Source of the DNA: CAVIQK01 sp963644945
GTDB taxonomy: Bacteria; Bacillota; Clostridia; Christensenellales; DTU072
Length of the DNA: 64,000 nt
NCBI GenBank assembly: GCA_963644945.1
Contig: CAVIQK010000007.1
Location: 1-64,000 of the forward strand
Reading direction: 5' to 3'
Shown here: in pieces, positions 51,895 to 61,200 of the stretch
How the letters are laid out: every line of letters starts with the position of its first letter
Position numbering within the stretch: the first letter of the stretch is position 1
Program-made: the position numbers and the translations under genes
Notes under the pieces: generated by a model
What the model was told of the DNA's origin: nothing
Seen by the model: only the letters and a program-made list of their open reading frames with translations
The model's database searches: none

Positions 51895-53325
51895 TTATAC
51901 GTTTATTTTTACAGTCAAATCAAGTTGACTTTTATTTTTTTCAAGTATCGGTTTTACAACGGTTTCGAGATAATTGGTCGTCTGTTCGACGGCACAACCT
52001 ATATATGAATTGCCGTTAAGCACGTCCTTCAATTCTTCTTCGGTAATATCGAAATATTTGTTTTTGACAATTTTTTCAAGGACATTGTTGTCTGCACCTT
52101 CCGCCTTCATTGCTTTTGCCGTTTCAACCGAAATCTTACGTATTTCTTCGTGCAAAAGTTGGCGATCTCCGCCCTTTTCTACACAGTACATCAAAATATT
52201 TTCCGTAGCCATAAAGGGAAGTTCGTCGTCCAAATGTTTCTTCGCCATTTTGGGGTAAACAGTACCGCCCGACACTATGTTTATATACAAAGACAGTATG
52301 CCGTCAACAGCCAAAAAGGCTTCGGGAATAGATATTCTTCTATTGGCAGAATCGTCAAGAGTTCTTTCGAACCATTGTTGCGAAGAGGTAATTGCGGGAT
52401 TCATGCAGTCAACGATAACAAATCTCGAAAGAGATGCGATTCTTTCGCTTCTCATCGGGTTTCTCTTGTATGCCATAGCCGAAGATCCGACTTGTTTTTC
52501 CTCAAACGGTTCGTCAAATTCTTTTAGATGCGAAAGCAGTCTAATGTCGGAAGAAAATTTGGCAGCACTTTGTGCTATTCCCGACAAAACCGACAACACA
52601 TAATAATCTACTTTTCTCGAATATGTTTGACCGGACACCTCAAAACAACTGGGAAAATCGCACTTTTTTGCAATTTTATCTTCAAGCGTTTTGACCTTTT
52701 CTTTGTCTCCGCCGAACAATGTCAAAAAACTTGCTGCCGTTCCGGTAGTACCCTTACATCCGAGAAGTTTTAGATTTTCTAATTGGAAGTCCAAATTATT
52801 TAGATCCGACACCAAATCTTGTAGCCATAAAGTAGCACGCTTGCCTACCGTTGTCGGTTGGGCGGCTTGGAAATGAGTATATGCAAGAGTCGGCTCGTCT
52901 TTATGTTTGTAGGAAAATTCGTAAACCGCATTTATCGTATTTAGTAAGAGTTTTCTCACCCTTAAAAGTGCCTCTTTCATCACGATAATATCCGTATTGT
53001 CCCCCACATAACAAGAGGTTGCGCCCAAATGAATAATAGGAGCGGCTTTTGGACAAGCATCGCAATATGTTTTTAAGTGCGCCATAACATCGTGGCGGAG
53101 TTCTTTTTCATATTTGGTCGCTTTGTCGAAATCTATATCATAAATATGATCTTTCATTTCGGCAATTTGCTCATCCGTTATCGGTAAACCGAGTTCTTTT
53201 TCGCTTTCTGCAAGGGCTATCCAGAGTTTACGCCAAGTCGAGAATTTTTTATCGGAAGAAAAAATTCTTTTCATTTCGTCACTGGCATATCTCTTACATA
53301 AAGGGTTTTCGTAAAATTCCGACAT
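51895..53325 (-). CDS. purB: Adenylosuccinate lyase
   Basis: A 476-residue fumarase/aspartase-family enzyme that splits adenylosuccinate and SAICAR. The family signature GSSAMAYKRNPMRSE is at about 280-294 (usual GSSAMPYKRNP). GAGGA precedes the ATG. A weak promoter-like TAAAAT lies in the 64-nt gap after pyrG, so it may be partly independent. Confidence 0.94.
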   Translation of the reverse strand: MSEFYENPLCKRYASDEMKRIFSSDKKFSTWRKLWIALAESEKELGLPITDEQIAEMKDHIYDIDFDKATKYEKELRHDVMAHLKTYCDACPKAAPIIHLGATSCYVGDNTDIIVMKEALLRVRKLLLNTINAVYEFSYKHKDEPTLAYTHFQAAQPTTVGKRATLWLQDLVSDLNNLDFQLENLKLLGCKGTTGTAASFLTLFGGDKEKVKTLEDKIAKKCDFPSCFEVSGQTYSRKVDYYVLSVLSGIAQSAAKFSSDIRLLSHLKEFDEPFEEKQVGSSAMAYKRNPMRSERIASLSRFVIVDCMNPAITSSQQWFERTLDDSANRRISIPEAFLAVDGILSLYINIVSGGTVYPKMAKKHLDDELPFMATENILMYCVEKGGDRQLLHEEIRKISVETAKAMKAEGADNNVLEKIVKNKYFDITEEELKDVLNGNSYIGCAVEQTTNYLETVVKPILEKNKSQLDLTVKINV

Positions 53326-53389
53326 TTTTATCCTCGTGTTGTTTTTTTTATTTTACTACTTTTCATCTGCTTCCGTCATCAATTTGCGA

Positions 53390-54985
53390 CTATTTTTTTA
53401 ACGAAGCATTTATTAATTCTCTAAACAACGGATGCGGTTTGTTCGGCCTACTCTTAAATTCCGGATGAAACTGGACACCTATAAAGAACTTACAAGCAGG
53501 GTTTTCTATTGTTTCCACAATGTAATCGTCGGGGGATGTTCCACCTATAACCAAGCCGTTTTTCCCGAGGATTTCACGAAATTCGTTGTTGAATTCATAG
53601 CGATGACGATGTCTTTCGAAAATCTCCGATTGACCATAACATTTGTGTAGCAATGTCCCTTCTTTTACTTTGCAGGGATATGCTCCCAGTCTTAATGTTC
53701 CGCCTTTTTGGACTTCGTCGCTTTGGTCGGGTAAAAAATCTATTACTTTGTGTTTACTTTCGCTGTCGAACTCTCCCGAGTTGGCATCTTTTAGCCCGCA
53801 AACGTTTCTCGCATACTCAATGACCGCTACTTGCATACCAAGACATATTCCTAAAAACGGCACATTGTTTTCTCTTGCGTATTTTGCGGTAGATATTTTT
53901 CCTTCTATACCTCTCTTGCCAAACCCTCCGGGGACCAAAATTCCGTCAATACCGTCAAAAATGTCTTTTGCATTGTCGTCGGTTACGGTTTCGCTATCAA
54001 TCCACTTTATATTTACCTTGGCATCACTCCAATATCCGGCATGGCGCAGCGCTTCGGCAACAGACAAATATGCATCGTGAAGGGCAACATATTTGCCTAC
54101 AATTGCAATATTCACTTCTTTTTTGAGATTGTTTATTCTCTCCACCATGTCGCTCCACTCTTTTAGATCGGCAGGTTTTGTTTCTATTCCCAACTCTCTA
54201 CAAACGACTTCCGAAAACTTGTTGTTTTCTAGCATTAAAGGCGCCTCATACAAATTAGGAAGAGTGCGGTTTTCTATTACACAATCTTTTTTCACATTGC
54301 AAAAGAGTGCAATTTTGTTGAATATATTGTCTTCTAGCGGCTCATCGCATCTAAGAATTATAATGTTCGGACTTATGCCCATTCCTTGCAACTCTTTTAC
54401 CGAATGTTGTGTAGGCTTGCTCTTATGCTCATCGCTTCCCGACAAAAACGGGACCAGCGTCACATGAATAAAAAGGCTGTTTTCTCTACCCACTTCAAGA
54501 GATATTTGTCTTACCGCTTCTAAAAACGGTTGCGACTCAATATCGCCTATCGTACCCCCTATTTCGGTAATAACAACATCGGCATCGGTTTCTCTGCCGA
54601 CTCTGTAAACAAAATCTTTTATTTCGTTGGTGACGTGAGGTATTATTTGAACGGTAGAACCTAAATACTCTCCACGTCTTTCCTTATTAAGAACACTCCA
54701 AAAAACTTTGCCCGTAGTGAGGTTGGAATATTTATTCAAATTCTCGTCAATGAATCTCTCATAGTGTCCTAGATCTAGATCTGTTTCCGCTCCGTCTTCG
54801 GTTACGAAAACTTCTCCGTGTTGATACGGACTCATGGTCCCCGGATCTACGTTTATATAAGGATCAAGTTTTTGGGCGGCGACTTTAAGTCCTCTCGCCT
54901 TCAAAAGTCTCCCAAGAGATGCGGCTGTTATGCCTTTTCCAAGTCCCGAAACGACACCGCCGGTGACAAAAATATACTTTTTCAT
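53390..54985 (-). CDS. pyrG: CTP synthase
   Basis: A 531-residue enzyme that aminates UTP to CTP. N-terminal synthase domain (FVTGGVVSGLGKGI, KLDPYINVDPGTMSPYQHGEVFV) and C-terminal glutaminase with GICLGMQ and GVQFHPEF. It has a leader with a strong terminator (55088-55146), so its expression is probably set by attenuation. Confidence 0.95.
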   Translation of the reverse strand: MKKYIFVTGGVVSGLGKGITAASLGRLLKARGLKVAAQKLDPYINVDPGTMSPYQHGEVFVTEDGAETDLDLGHYERFIDENLNKYSNLTTGKVFWSVLNKERRGEYLGSTVQIIPHVTNEIKDFVYRVGRETDADVVITEIGGTIGDIESQPFLEAVRQISLEVGRENSLFIHVTLVPFLSGSDEHKSKPTQHSVKELQGMGISPNIIILRCDEPLEDNIFNKIALFCNVKKDCVIENRTLPNLYEAPLMLENNKFSEVVCRELGIETKPADLKEWSDMVERINNLKKEVNIAIVGKYVALHDAYLSVAEALRHAGYWSDAKVNIKWIDSETVTDDNAKDIFDGIDGILVPGGFGKRGIEGKISTAKYARENNVPFLGICLGMQVAVIEYARNVCGLKDANSGEFDSESKHKVIDFLPDQSDEVQKGGTLRLGAYPCKVKEGTLLHKCYGQSEIFERHRHRYEFNNEFREILGKNGLVIGGTSPDDYIVETIENPACKFFIGVQFHPEFKSRPNKPHPLFRELINASLKK

Positions 54986-55087
54986 ATTCTATCCTCCTTT
55001 TGCATTGTATTTATGTTTAGGTTCCCAAAATCAAATATTTTGTTTCCCTTTTCTTCGTTTTCGATTTTTCATTTTACTTTACGCAAA

Positions 55088-55146
55088 ATAAAAAAGGGGC
55101 TAGAAGTCCTATAAGCCCGAAACGGCTTTCGGACTTCTATGCCCCT
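55088..55146 (-). terminator. Terminator in pyrG leader (attenuator)
   Basis: On the minus strand AGGGGC-A-TAGAAGTCC pairs with GGACTTCTA-GCCCCT, closing an inner CCGAAA/TTTCGG hairpin, followed by TTTTTT. It lies at about +18 to +76, 100 nt before the pyrG start. Confidence 0.88.
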
Positions 55147-55169
55147 CGAAAACTCGTATTAACTCGTGT

Positions 55170-55198
55170 ATTTTATCAACACATTTTTTCTTTGTCAA
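55170..55198 (-). promoter_or_regulatory. Promoter of pyrG
   Basis: The minus strand reads TTGACA (55193-55198), 17 bp, TAAAAT (55170-55175). Start near 55163. Confidence 0.88.
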
Positions 55199-55287
55199 GA
55201 AATTTTTTATAATTTTTTATTTGATTTTTTATAAGCAAAATCACTCTTAAAATCTCAAAAAAATTCTTATTATTTTTATATAAATAA

Positions 55288-55316
55288 TTGACAACTAAAG
55301 TTCATAAGAATATAAT
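55288..55316 (+). promoter_or_regulatory. Promoter of type III glutamine synthetase gene
   Basis: TTGACA (55288-55293), 17 bp, TATAAT (55311-55316), a perfect consensus promoter. Confidence 0.9.
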
Positions 55317-55337
55317 TCACCTATCTTTGAAAACATG

Positions 55338-55367
55338 ACGGCATCTTGATTTTATCGGTGCCGTTTT
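55338..55367 (+). promoter_or_regulatory. Hairpin in glutamine synthetase leader
   Basis: ACGGCA / TGCCGT stem with a 15-nt loop followed by TTT, 24 nt before the start codon. Could affect elongation or translation. Confidence 0.4.
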
Positions 55368-55390
55368 CACTTAAAAGGAGAAATGTCAAA

Positions 55391-57484
55391 ATGGATGCAA
55401 TCGACAAAATCTTTGGCACAATGGTTTTTAACGATTCCGTAATGTCCGAAAGACTTCCAAAAGAAGTGTACAATGAGGTCTGCCTTGCAATCGAAGAAGG
55501 CAAGCGACTCGATCTAGAAACCGCCAACGTCATCGCAAGTGCAATGAAAGACTGGGCAGTCGAAAACGGAGCAACACACTACACGCACTGGTTCCAACCT
55601 ATGACCGGAGTCACCGCCGAAAAGCACGACAGTTTTATTTCTCCCGACAAAAACGGCTCTATTATTATGGAGTTTTCCGGAAAAGAACTTGTCAGAGGCG
55701 AGCCGGATGCATCAAGTTTTCCGTCCGGTGGTCTTAGAGCCACGTTTGAGGCAAGGGGCTATACCGCTTGGGATCCCACGTCTTATGCTTTCATAAAAGA
55801 CGGCATTTTGTGCATCCCGACAGCCTTTTGTTCGTATGGCGGCGAATCTCTTGACAAAAAAACACCGCTTCTTAGGTCCATGGAAGCCATCAACACCGAA
55901 GCACTCCGCATATTAAAACTATTTGGAAACAACTCGGTAAAATCGGTCAAAACCACCGTCGGACCGGAACAAGAATATTTCCTTATTCCGAAAGCCCTTT
56001 TTGACAAACGAAAAGACCTTATTTTCACAGGGCGCACTCTTATCGGCGCACGTCCTCCCAAGGGACAAGAACTAGACGATCACTATTTCGGTGCAATCAA
56101 ACCCCAAGTTCAAGAGTTTATGAAAGACCTAAACGAAGAACTCTGGAAACTAGGCGTACTTGCAAAGACCGAACACAACGAAGTCGCTCCGTCACAACAC
56201 GAACTTGCCCCCATTTTCACCACGACCAACATCGCAACAGACCACAACCAAATCACAATGGAAATGATGAGAAAAGTGGCGAAAAAACATGGTATGGTTT
56301 GTCTTCTTCACGAAAAACCTTTTTCCGGAGTCAACGGTAGCGGTAAACACAACAACTGGTCAATGACGACAGACACCGGCATCAACCTTTTGGAGCCGGG
56401 CGAAACTCCTTATGACAACGCTCAATTTCTATTGTTCCTGACCGCCGTCATCAAAGCCGTTGACGAATATCAAGATTTGTTGAGAATATCGGCTGCATCC
56501 CCCGGAAACGATCATCGTCTTGGCGCAAATGAGGCTCCTCCTGCGGTTGTTTCCATGTTTTTAGGCGACGAACTTACAGAAATTCTCGAAGCCATCGAAA
56601 AAGATTCTTCTTACAGCAAGAAGGAAAAAGTCAACATGAAAATAGGTGTACATGTTATACCTAAATTCCCCAAAGACACGACCGACAGAAACCGTACATC
56701 GCCTTTTGCATTCACAGGCAACAAGTTTGAATTTAGAATGATCGGTTCCTCTATGTCGATTGCCGAAGCCAACATTACCCTAAACACCGCCGTAGCCAAT
56801 GCCTTAAAAGAATTTGCCGACGAGTTGGAAGGAAAACAAGGCCGTTTTACCGAAGCGCTCCACGACCTAATCAAGAAAAATATCACAAAACACAAGAGAA
56901 TAATTTTCAACGGCAACGGATACGATGACGAATGGATAAAAGAAGCGACCGAAAAGAGAGGTCTTCTCAATCTAAAATCTACTCCGGAGTGTCTTCCTTA
57001 TTTAGTGTCCGACAAAAACATAAAATTGTTCGCATCCTTTGGAGTTTTCTCCGAAAAAGAATTGCGTGCAAGATACGAAATCATGCTCGAAAACTACGTA
57101 AAAACCATCCACATAGAGGCTCTTACATTGATAGACATGATCAACAAAGACGTTTTGCCGGCAGTATCGACTTATTCATCCAACCTTGCTAGCACCATTA
57201 TTAAGAAAACTTCGGTTTCCGATAACATTGACTGCTCTTACGAAAAATCCAGACTCGAAAAAATCTCGTCTATCGAATCTACACTACTGACAGAAACCGA
57301 CAATCTATCACATCTTTTGGATGCAACATTTTCCGACAGCCAAAAAGAAGCCGAATATTATCACGATTTCGTATTTATGAAAATGCAAGAAATTAGATCT
57401 TATGCCGACAGTGCGGAGTTGATAATGCCCTCCTCTTTGTGGCCTTATCCGTCGTATGCCGATTTGCTTTTCGGAATAAATTAA
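55391..57484 (+). CDS. glnN: Type III glutamine synthetase
   Basis: A 697-residue GSIII enzyme making glutamine from glutamate and ammonia. Length fits the GSIII family (about 700; type I is about 450). Motifs include GPEQEYFLI, EHNEVAPSQHELAP, GSGKHNNWSM and GNDHRLGANEAPPA. The ATG at 55391 has AAAAGGAG at proper distance; an upstream in-frame ATG at 55346 lies within the leader. Single-gene unit with strong promoter and terminator. Confidence 0.95.
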   Translation: MDAIDKIFGTMVFNDSVMSERLPKEVYNEVCLAIEEGKRLDLETANVIASAMKDWAVENGATHYTHWFQPMTGVTAEKHDSFISPDKNGSIIMEFSGKELVRGEPDASSFPSGGLRATFEARGYTAWDPTSYAFIKDGILCIPTAFCSYGGESLDKKTPLLRSMEAINTEALRILKLFGNNSVKSVKTTVGPEQEYFLIPKALFDKRKDLIFTGRTLIGARPPKGQELDDHYFGAIKPQVQEFMKDLNEELWKLGVLAKTEHNEVAPSQHELAPIFTTTNIATDHNQITMEMMRKVAKKHGMVCLLHEKPFSGVNGSGKHNNWSMTTDTGINLLEPGETPYDNAQFLLFLTAVIKAVDEYQDLLRISAASPGNDHRLGANEAPPAVVSMFLGDELTEILEAIEKDSSYSKKEKVNMKIGVHVIPKFPKDTTDRNRTSPFAFTGNKFEFRMIGSSMSIAEANITLNTAVANALKEFADELEGKQGRFTEALHDLIKKNITKHKRIIFNGNGYDDEWIKEATEKRGLLNLKSTPECLPYLVSDKNIKLFASFGVFSEKELRARYEIMLENYVKTIHIEALTLIDMINKDVLPAVSTYSSNLASTIIKKTSVSDNIDCSYEKSRLEKISSIESTLLTETDNLSHLLDATFSDSQKEAEYYHDFVFMKMQEIRSYADSAELIMPSSLWPYPSYADLLFGIN

Positions 57485-57490
57485 CAACAA

Positions 57491-57519
57491 AAATAAAGGT
57501 CGCATCAAAGCGACCTTTT
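57491..57519 (+). terminator. Bidirectional terminator after glutamine synthetase
   Basis: AAAGGTCGC / GCGACCTTT stem with a 6-nt loop and T run, between convergent genes. Confidence 0.85.
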
Positions 57520-58356
57520 TTATTTTCTTACAATTATTTCCGCCGTTGAACAGGGATCGTCTCTTATTATCTCACAGTTTTCGGGAATTATAATTCTGCC
57601 GGATTTCGGGTTTTTAATACTCATTATATTCGATGTAAGAGTTGCATCAACCTCGGATTTTTCAAAAGCCAAATCGCAATTTTCGGTTTCGCAATTTATC
57701 AATTTTAGATTTTTACAATAACAAAGCGGTTGTGTTCCTATTATTTTGCAGTTTTCTAGTGTTAGACCGTCGGAATACCACGACAAATATTCACCTTTTA
57801 TAATAGAATTTCTCACGACCACGTTTTGCGCATGCCAAAAAGCGTCTTTTGTATCGAACACACAGTTTTCAAACACCGCATTTTTTATATATTGAAAAGA
57901 GTATTTTCCTTTCATTTTTACGTTTTCGAATCTAATATTTTCGGAACGCATGAGGAAATATTCGCTTTCTGCGGTAGTATTAAAAATTTCCAGTCCGTCA
58001 ACCGACCACCCGAATTCGGGTGAGATAATATCCGTATCGGAGATTTTTACGTTTTTGCATTCTCTCAAGGCTTTTATTCCGTGCATTTTGGTCGAATTTA
58101 TCTCAATGCCGTTTGAATACCACAATGCCGCTCTACAAAGATTGGTCATCTCGGACGAAGATATTTTTAGATTGTCGTCATGCCAAAACGGATATCTCAA
58201 ATTGAAAAAACAATTCTCCGCAACAATGTTTTTACATTCCTTGAAGGCACTCTCTCCGTCCCTCGGACCGTCAAAAGAACAATTTTTGACAGTCACGTTT
58301 TCTTGTCCGTACAAAGCACGCTCTTCGTCAAAGGACTCGTTTTCTATAATTTTCAT
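57520..58356 (-). CDS. DUF3737 right-handed beta-helix protein
   Basis: A 278-residue cytosolic protein of short repeats (ENxxFxN, KCKNI.., ENCxF) typical of a right-handed parallel beta-helix, and of the DUF3737 family, whose function is unknown. It has no signal peptide. AAGGGTG precedes the ATG. It lies 13 nt after the flavoprotein gene, a pairing I have seen in other gut Clostridia, so the two share the MerR-type promoter. Confidence 0.85.
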   Translation of the reverse strand: MKIIENESFDEERALYGQENVTVKNCSFDGPRDGESAFKECKNIVAENCFFNLRYPFWHDDNLKISSSEMTNLCRAALWYSNGIEINSTKMHGIKALRECKNVKISDTDIISPEFGWSVDGLEIFNTTAESEYFLMRSENIRFENVKMKGKYSFQYIKNAVFENCVFDTKDAFWHAQNVVVRNSIIKGEYLSWYSDGLTLENCKIIGTQPLCYCKNLKLINCETENCDLAFEKSEVDATLTSNIMSIKNPKSGRIIIPENCEIIRDDPCSTAEIIVRK

Positions 58357-58369
58357 ATTTCACCCTTGT

Positions 58370-58915
58370 CTAGTTTATCGATTTACCTGTTTCGTAGGCT
58401 AGTTTCAAATCATTTTCTTTATTCAAAATGGCGTTAGGCTCGTCCACTCCGCCGGAGAATATCGCACCTTTTAGTTTTGCTTTATCAAAGCACTCTATCC
58501 ATCCTTCAAGTCCTCTTACCGCTCTTTCGTCTGTATCGGACACAGTGTCTGCCGCAGTTGACAGAATATAAATATCTCTAAACTTATAATCGGATGAATA
58601 AAGCGAATTACAGCGATCTATCAAAGTCTTCATTTGTCCGCTCATTTCGTAATAGTAAATAGGTGTTGCCCATACTATAACATCTGCATTTTTCATTTTT
58701 TCGGCAATTTCTATTGCATCGTCTTTGATTACGCAAGCGCCCTTTTGCTGACACAAAAGACACCCCGTACAAAAGGCAATTTTTTTGTTTTTTAGACTTA
58801 CCGCTTCTACAATGTTGCCACCGTCAACGGCTCCTCTCATAAATTCGTCGGCAAGTTTGTCGGAGTTGCTTTTGGCTCTCAAACTTGTTTTTATTATCAA
58901 AACTTTTTTGCTCAT
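58370..58915 (-). CDS. Flavodoxin-fold NAD(P)H-dependent FMN reductase family protein
   Basis: A 181-residue iron-sulfur-flavoprotein-like reductase: KTSLRAKSNS phosphate loop, CTGCLLCQQKGACVI four-Cys motif (possible iron-sulfur site) at about 49-63, and WATPIYYYEMSGQMKTLIDR flavin segment. Such proteins reduce flavins, quinones or oxidants. GGAGG precedes the ATG. Its promoter has a 19-bp spacer with a dyad, the layout activated by a MerR-family protein, which suggests stress induction. Confidence 0.85.
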   Translation of the reverse strand: MSKKVLIIKTSLRAKSNSDKLADEFMRGAVDGGNIVEAVSLKNKKIAFCTGCLLCQQKGACVIKDDAIEIAEKMKNADVIVWATPIYYYEMSGQMKTLIDRCNSLYSSDYKFRDIYILSTAADTVSDTDERAVRGLEGWIECFDKAKLKGAIFSGGVDEPNAILNKENDLKLAYETGKSIN

Positions 58916-58951
58916 ATCTTTACCTCCGATATATCATTATATTCTCAAAAT

Positions 58952-58982
58952 ATTATAATACCTCAACCGAAGTTGAGGTCAA
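58952..58982 (-). promoter_or_regulatory. MerR-type promoter (19-bp spacer) of flavoprotein
   Basis: The minus strand reads TTGACC (58977-58982), 19 bp, TATAAT (58952-58957), with a perfect dyad ACCTCAAC-N4-GTTGAGGT at 58960-58979. No merR gene is adjacent. The rest of the gap up to 59109 holds nothing else clear. Confidence 0.82.
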
Positions 58983-59109
58983 GAATCTTTCTTATTTTTT
59001 ATAATATTTTTTTGAAAATTTTTGCAAACTTTTAATTACACTTGGTTTACACATGTAGAATAAATCTCGTGCAAAATTGCCCAAATTACGGTTTTTAGGT
59101 TCTTGATTT

Positions 59110-60504
59110 TTATTTTTTGGATACCTTTACTCCGTCTTTTGTATCTAAAACCATATAACCTTTTTGGTCTAATTCATTTCTTATCTCGTCTGCCAATGCG
59201 AAGTTTCTTTCTTTTTTGGCTTGAGTTCTTTTCTCGACAAGTTGCATTATTTCTTCGGGGACGGCGCCTTCCTTTTTCTTATCTACAAATTCTATAAATT
59301 CTTTTGCGTCTTTTGTAAAAAGTCCAAGTAGAGCATAAACTTTTCTTATCTCTAATACGTCCGCTTTTGCACTTAAATCGCCGTTTGCAATTTTCTTTCT
59401 TATGGTCTTGAAATATCCATACAAATTTGCAAGCGCTCTCGACGTGTTGAAATCGTCATCCATCGCAGTGTCAAAATCTTCGTTTATTTTTAGTTCAGAA
59501 GGGAGATTTTCTCCTTCCATACTTTCTACTTTTTCTACGACCTTATAGAAGTCGTACATACTTTTTTCGGCTCCGTCAAAGACTTCATCCGACAAATTTA
59601 TATCGTTGCGATAATTGGTAGAAAGCAAAGCAAATTTAATCGATTCGGGGGAATATTTGTCGAGGAGATCTGCTAAAAGTAGGCTATTTCCCAAAGACTT
59701 GGACATTTTTTGTCCGTTTATTTTTATAAGTCCGTTGTGAATCCAATATTTTGCGAATTGCTTTCCGGTAAGGGCTTCGGTTTGGGCAATTTCGTTTTCG
59801 TGATGAGGAAACACCAAATCTCTTCCGCCACCGTGAATATCGATTTGTTCGCCGAAGGCAACTCTATTCATGCACGAGCATTCTATATGCCACCCGGGAC
59901 GACCTTTGCCCCACGGACTGTCCCACGAAATTTCACCGGGTTTTGCAGATTTCCAAAGAGCAAAATCTAGCGGATACTTCTTTTCTTCGCCAGCCTCTAT
60001 TCTCACGCCTGCAATCGCATCGTCAAGGTTTCTGTTGGAGAGTTTTCCGTATTCTTTGAACGATTCTACGGCAAAATAAACATCTCCCGACGGAGTAGAA
60101 TAAGCATGTCCCGTTTCTATAAGTTCTTTTACGAATTCAATTATGTTTTGAATATTTTCGGTGGCTTTTAGCCATATATCCGGATCGTCCACTTCGAGTC
60201 TTCTCATCTCATGATCAATTTTTTCTATCATCATTTGAGCATATTTGTCGGCAGGGATGCCCGTCCTTATGCTTGCCGCTATAATCTTGTCATCGACGTC
60301 GGTATAGTTTCTCGCATAAGTTGTGGAAAAACCTTTTTTATTTAGATATTTGCGAATAATGTCATATATTAGTGCTTGAAAGGCATGCCCTATGTGAGCC
60401 TCGCCCGATACGGTTATTCCGCACGCATACATCTTTACGTATGGCGGATTAATCGGCTCAAACACTTCTTTTTGTCTTGTAAGCGTATTGTAAACTTTTA
60501 GCAT
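59110..60504 (-). CDS. cysS: Cysteinyl-tRNA synthetase
   Basis: A 464-residue class I enzyme that charges tRNA-Cys. HIGHAF-type motif (AHIGHAFQA at about 36-44), zinc ligand Cys28, HHENE, and KMSKSLGN. It lies 1 nt after cysE, so serine acetylation and Cys-tRNA charging are linked in one operon. Confidence 0.95.
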   Translation of the reverse strand: MLKVYNTLTRQKEVFEPINPPYVKMYACGITVSGEAHIGHAFQALIYDIIRKYLNKKGFSTTYARNYTDVDDKIIAASIRTGIPADKYAQMMIEKIDHEMRRLEVDDPDIWLKATENIQNIIEFVKELIETGHAYSTPSGDVYFAVESFKEYGKLSNRNLDDAIAGVRIEAGEEKKYPLDFALWKSAKPGEISWDSPWGKGRPGWHIECSCMNRVAFGEQIDIHGGGRDLVFPHHENEIAQTEALTGKQFAKYWIHNGLIKINGQKMSKSLGNSLLLADLLDKYSPESIKFALLSTNYRNDINLSDEVFDGAEKSMYDFYKVVEKVESMEGENLPSELKINEDFDTAMDDDFNTSRALANLYGYFKTIRKKIANGDLSAKADVLEIRKVYALLGLFTKDAKEFIEFVDKKKEGAVPEEIMQLVEKRTQAKKERNFALADEIRNELDQKGYMVLDTKDGVKVSKK

Positions 60505-60505
60505 A

Positions 60506-61198
60506 TCAGTCCTCGTTTTTAGGGTTTTCTTCTATCAAATTGTCTTCGTTTATCGAAATACTGTAGTGGCAAGATTTTATGCCGATTTTTTCTTCGAGAG
60601 CAATTATTCTCTCATTAAGTCTTTTGACTTCTTCCATCATAGGATCGGGGAAATGGGTTTGGTCCATGTAATCGATTTTCTTGCCGAACATTCTCACCAC
60701 TCGTCCGGGGACACCTACCACAGTAGCATGCGACGGAACATCTCTTAGCACAACCGAACCTGCACCTATTTTTACATCGTCGCCGATTGTGACGGGGCCC
60801 AAAATCTTGGCACCTGCCGAAATCATTACGTTGTTGCCGATAGTGGGATGTCTTTTGCCTGTTTCTTTGCCGGTGCCTCCAAGCGTCACACCTTGATAAA
60901 TGGTGACATTGTTGCCAATCTCGGCAGTTTCGCCGATGACCACACCGGTCCCGTGATCTATAAATATGCCTTCGCCTATTTTGGCGGCAGGATGAATATC
61001 TATACTATACTTTTTTCTAGCCTTATACGACAAATATGCCGGCAAAAACTTAAACCCTTTGCCCGTAAGCCAATGAGCCATTCTATATAGTTTTATTGCC
61101 TTGAACCCGGGATATGTAAACCAAACTATCCATTTAGAATTGGCTGCCGGATCTCTGTCAACGGCGGCTTGCAAATCTTTTTTAATATTATCAAACAT
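60506..61198 (-). CDS. cysE: Serine O-acetyltransferase
   Basis: A 230-residue left-handed beta-helix acyltransferase: DIHPAAKIGEGIFIDHGTGVVIGETAEIGNN with catalytic His, QGVTLGGTG and RHPTIGNNV. It makes O-acetylserine for cysteine synthesis. No Shine-Dalgarno is visible; the start lies 2 nt after the stop of the upstream gene, so re-initiation is likely. Confidence 0.93.
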   Translation of the reverse strand: MFDNIKKDLQAAVDRDPAANSKWIVWFTYPGFKAIKLYRMAHWLTGKGFKFLPAYLSYKARKKYSIDIHPAAKIGEGIFIDHGTGVVIGETAEIGNNVTIYQGVTLGGTGKETGKRHPTIGNNVMISAGAKILGPVTIGDDVKIGAGSVVLRDVPSHATVVGVPGRVVRMFGKKIDYMDQTHFPDPMMEEVKRLNERIIALEEKIGIKSCHYSISINEDNLIEENPKNED

Positions 61199-61200
61199 TT

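Noticed and set aside
55088..55200. Purine riboswitch or PyrR-type leader before pyrG
   Set aside because: The conserved core of the purine aptamer and the PyrR binding loop are absent; only the terminator is clear.
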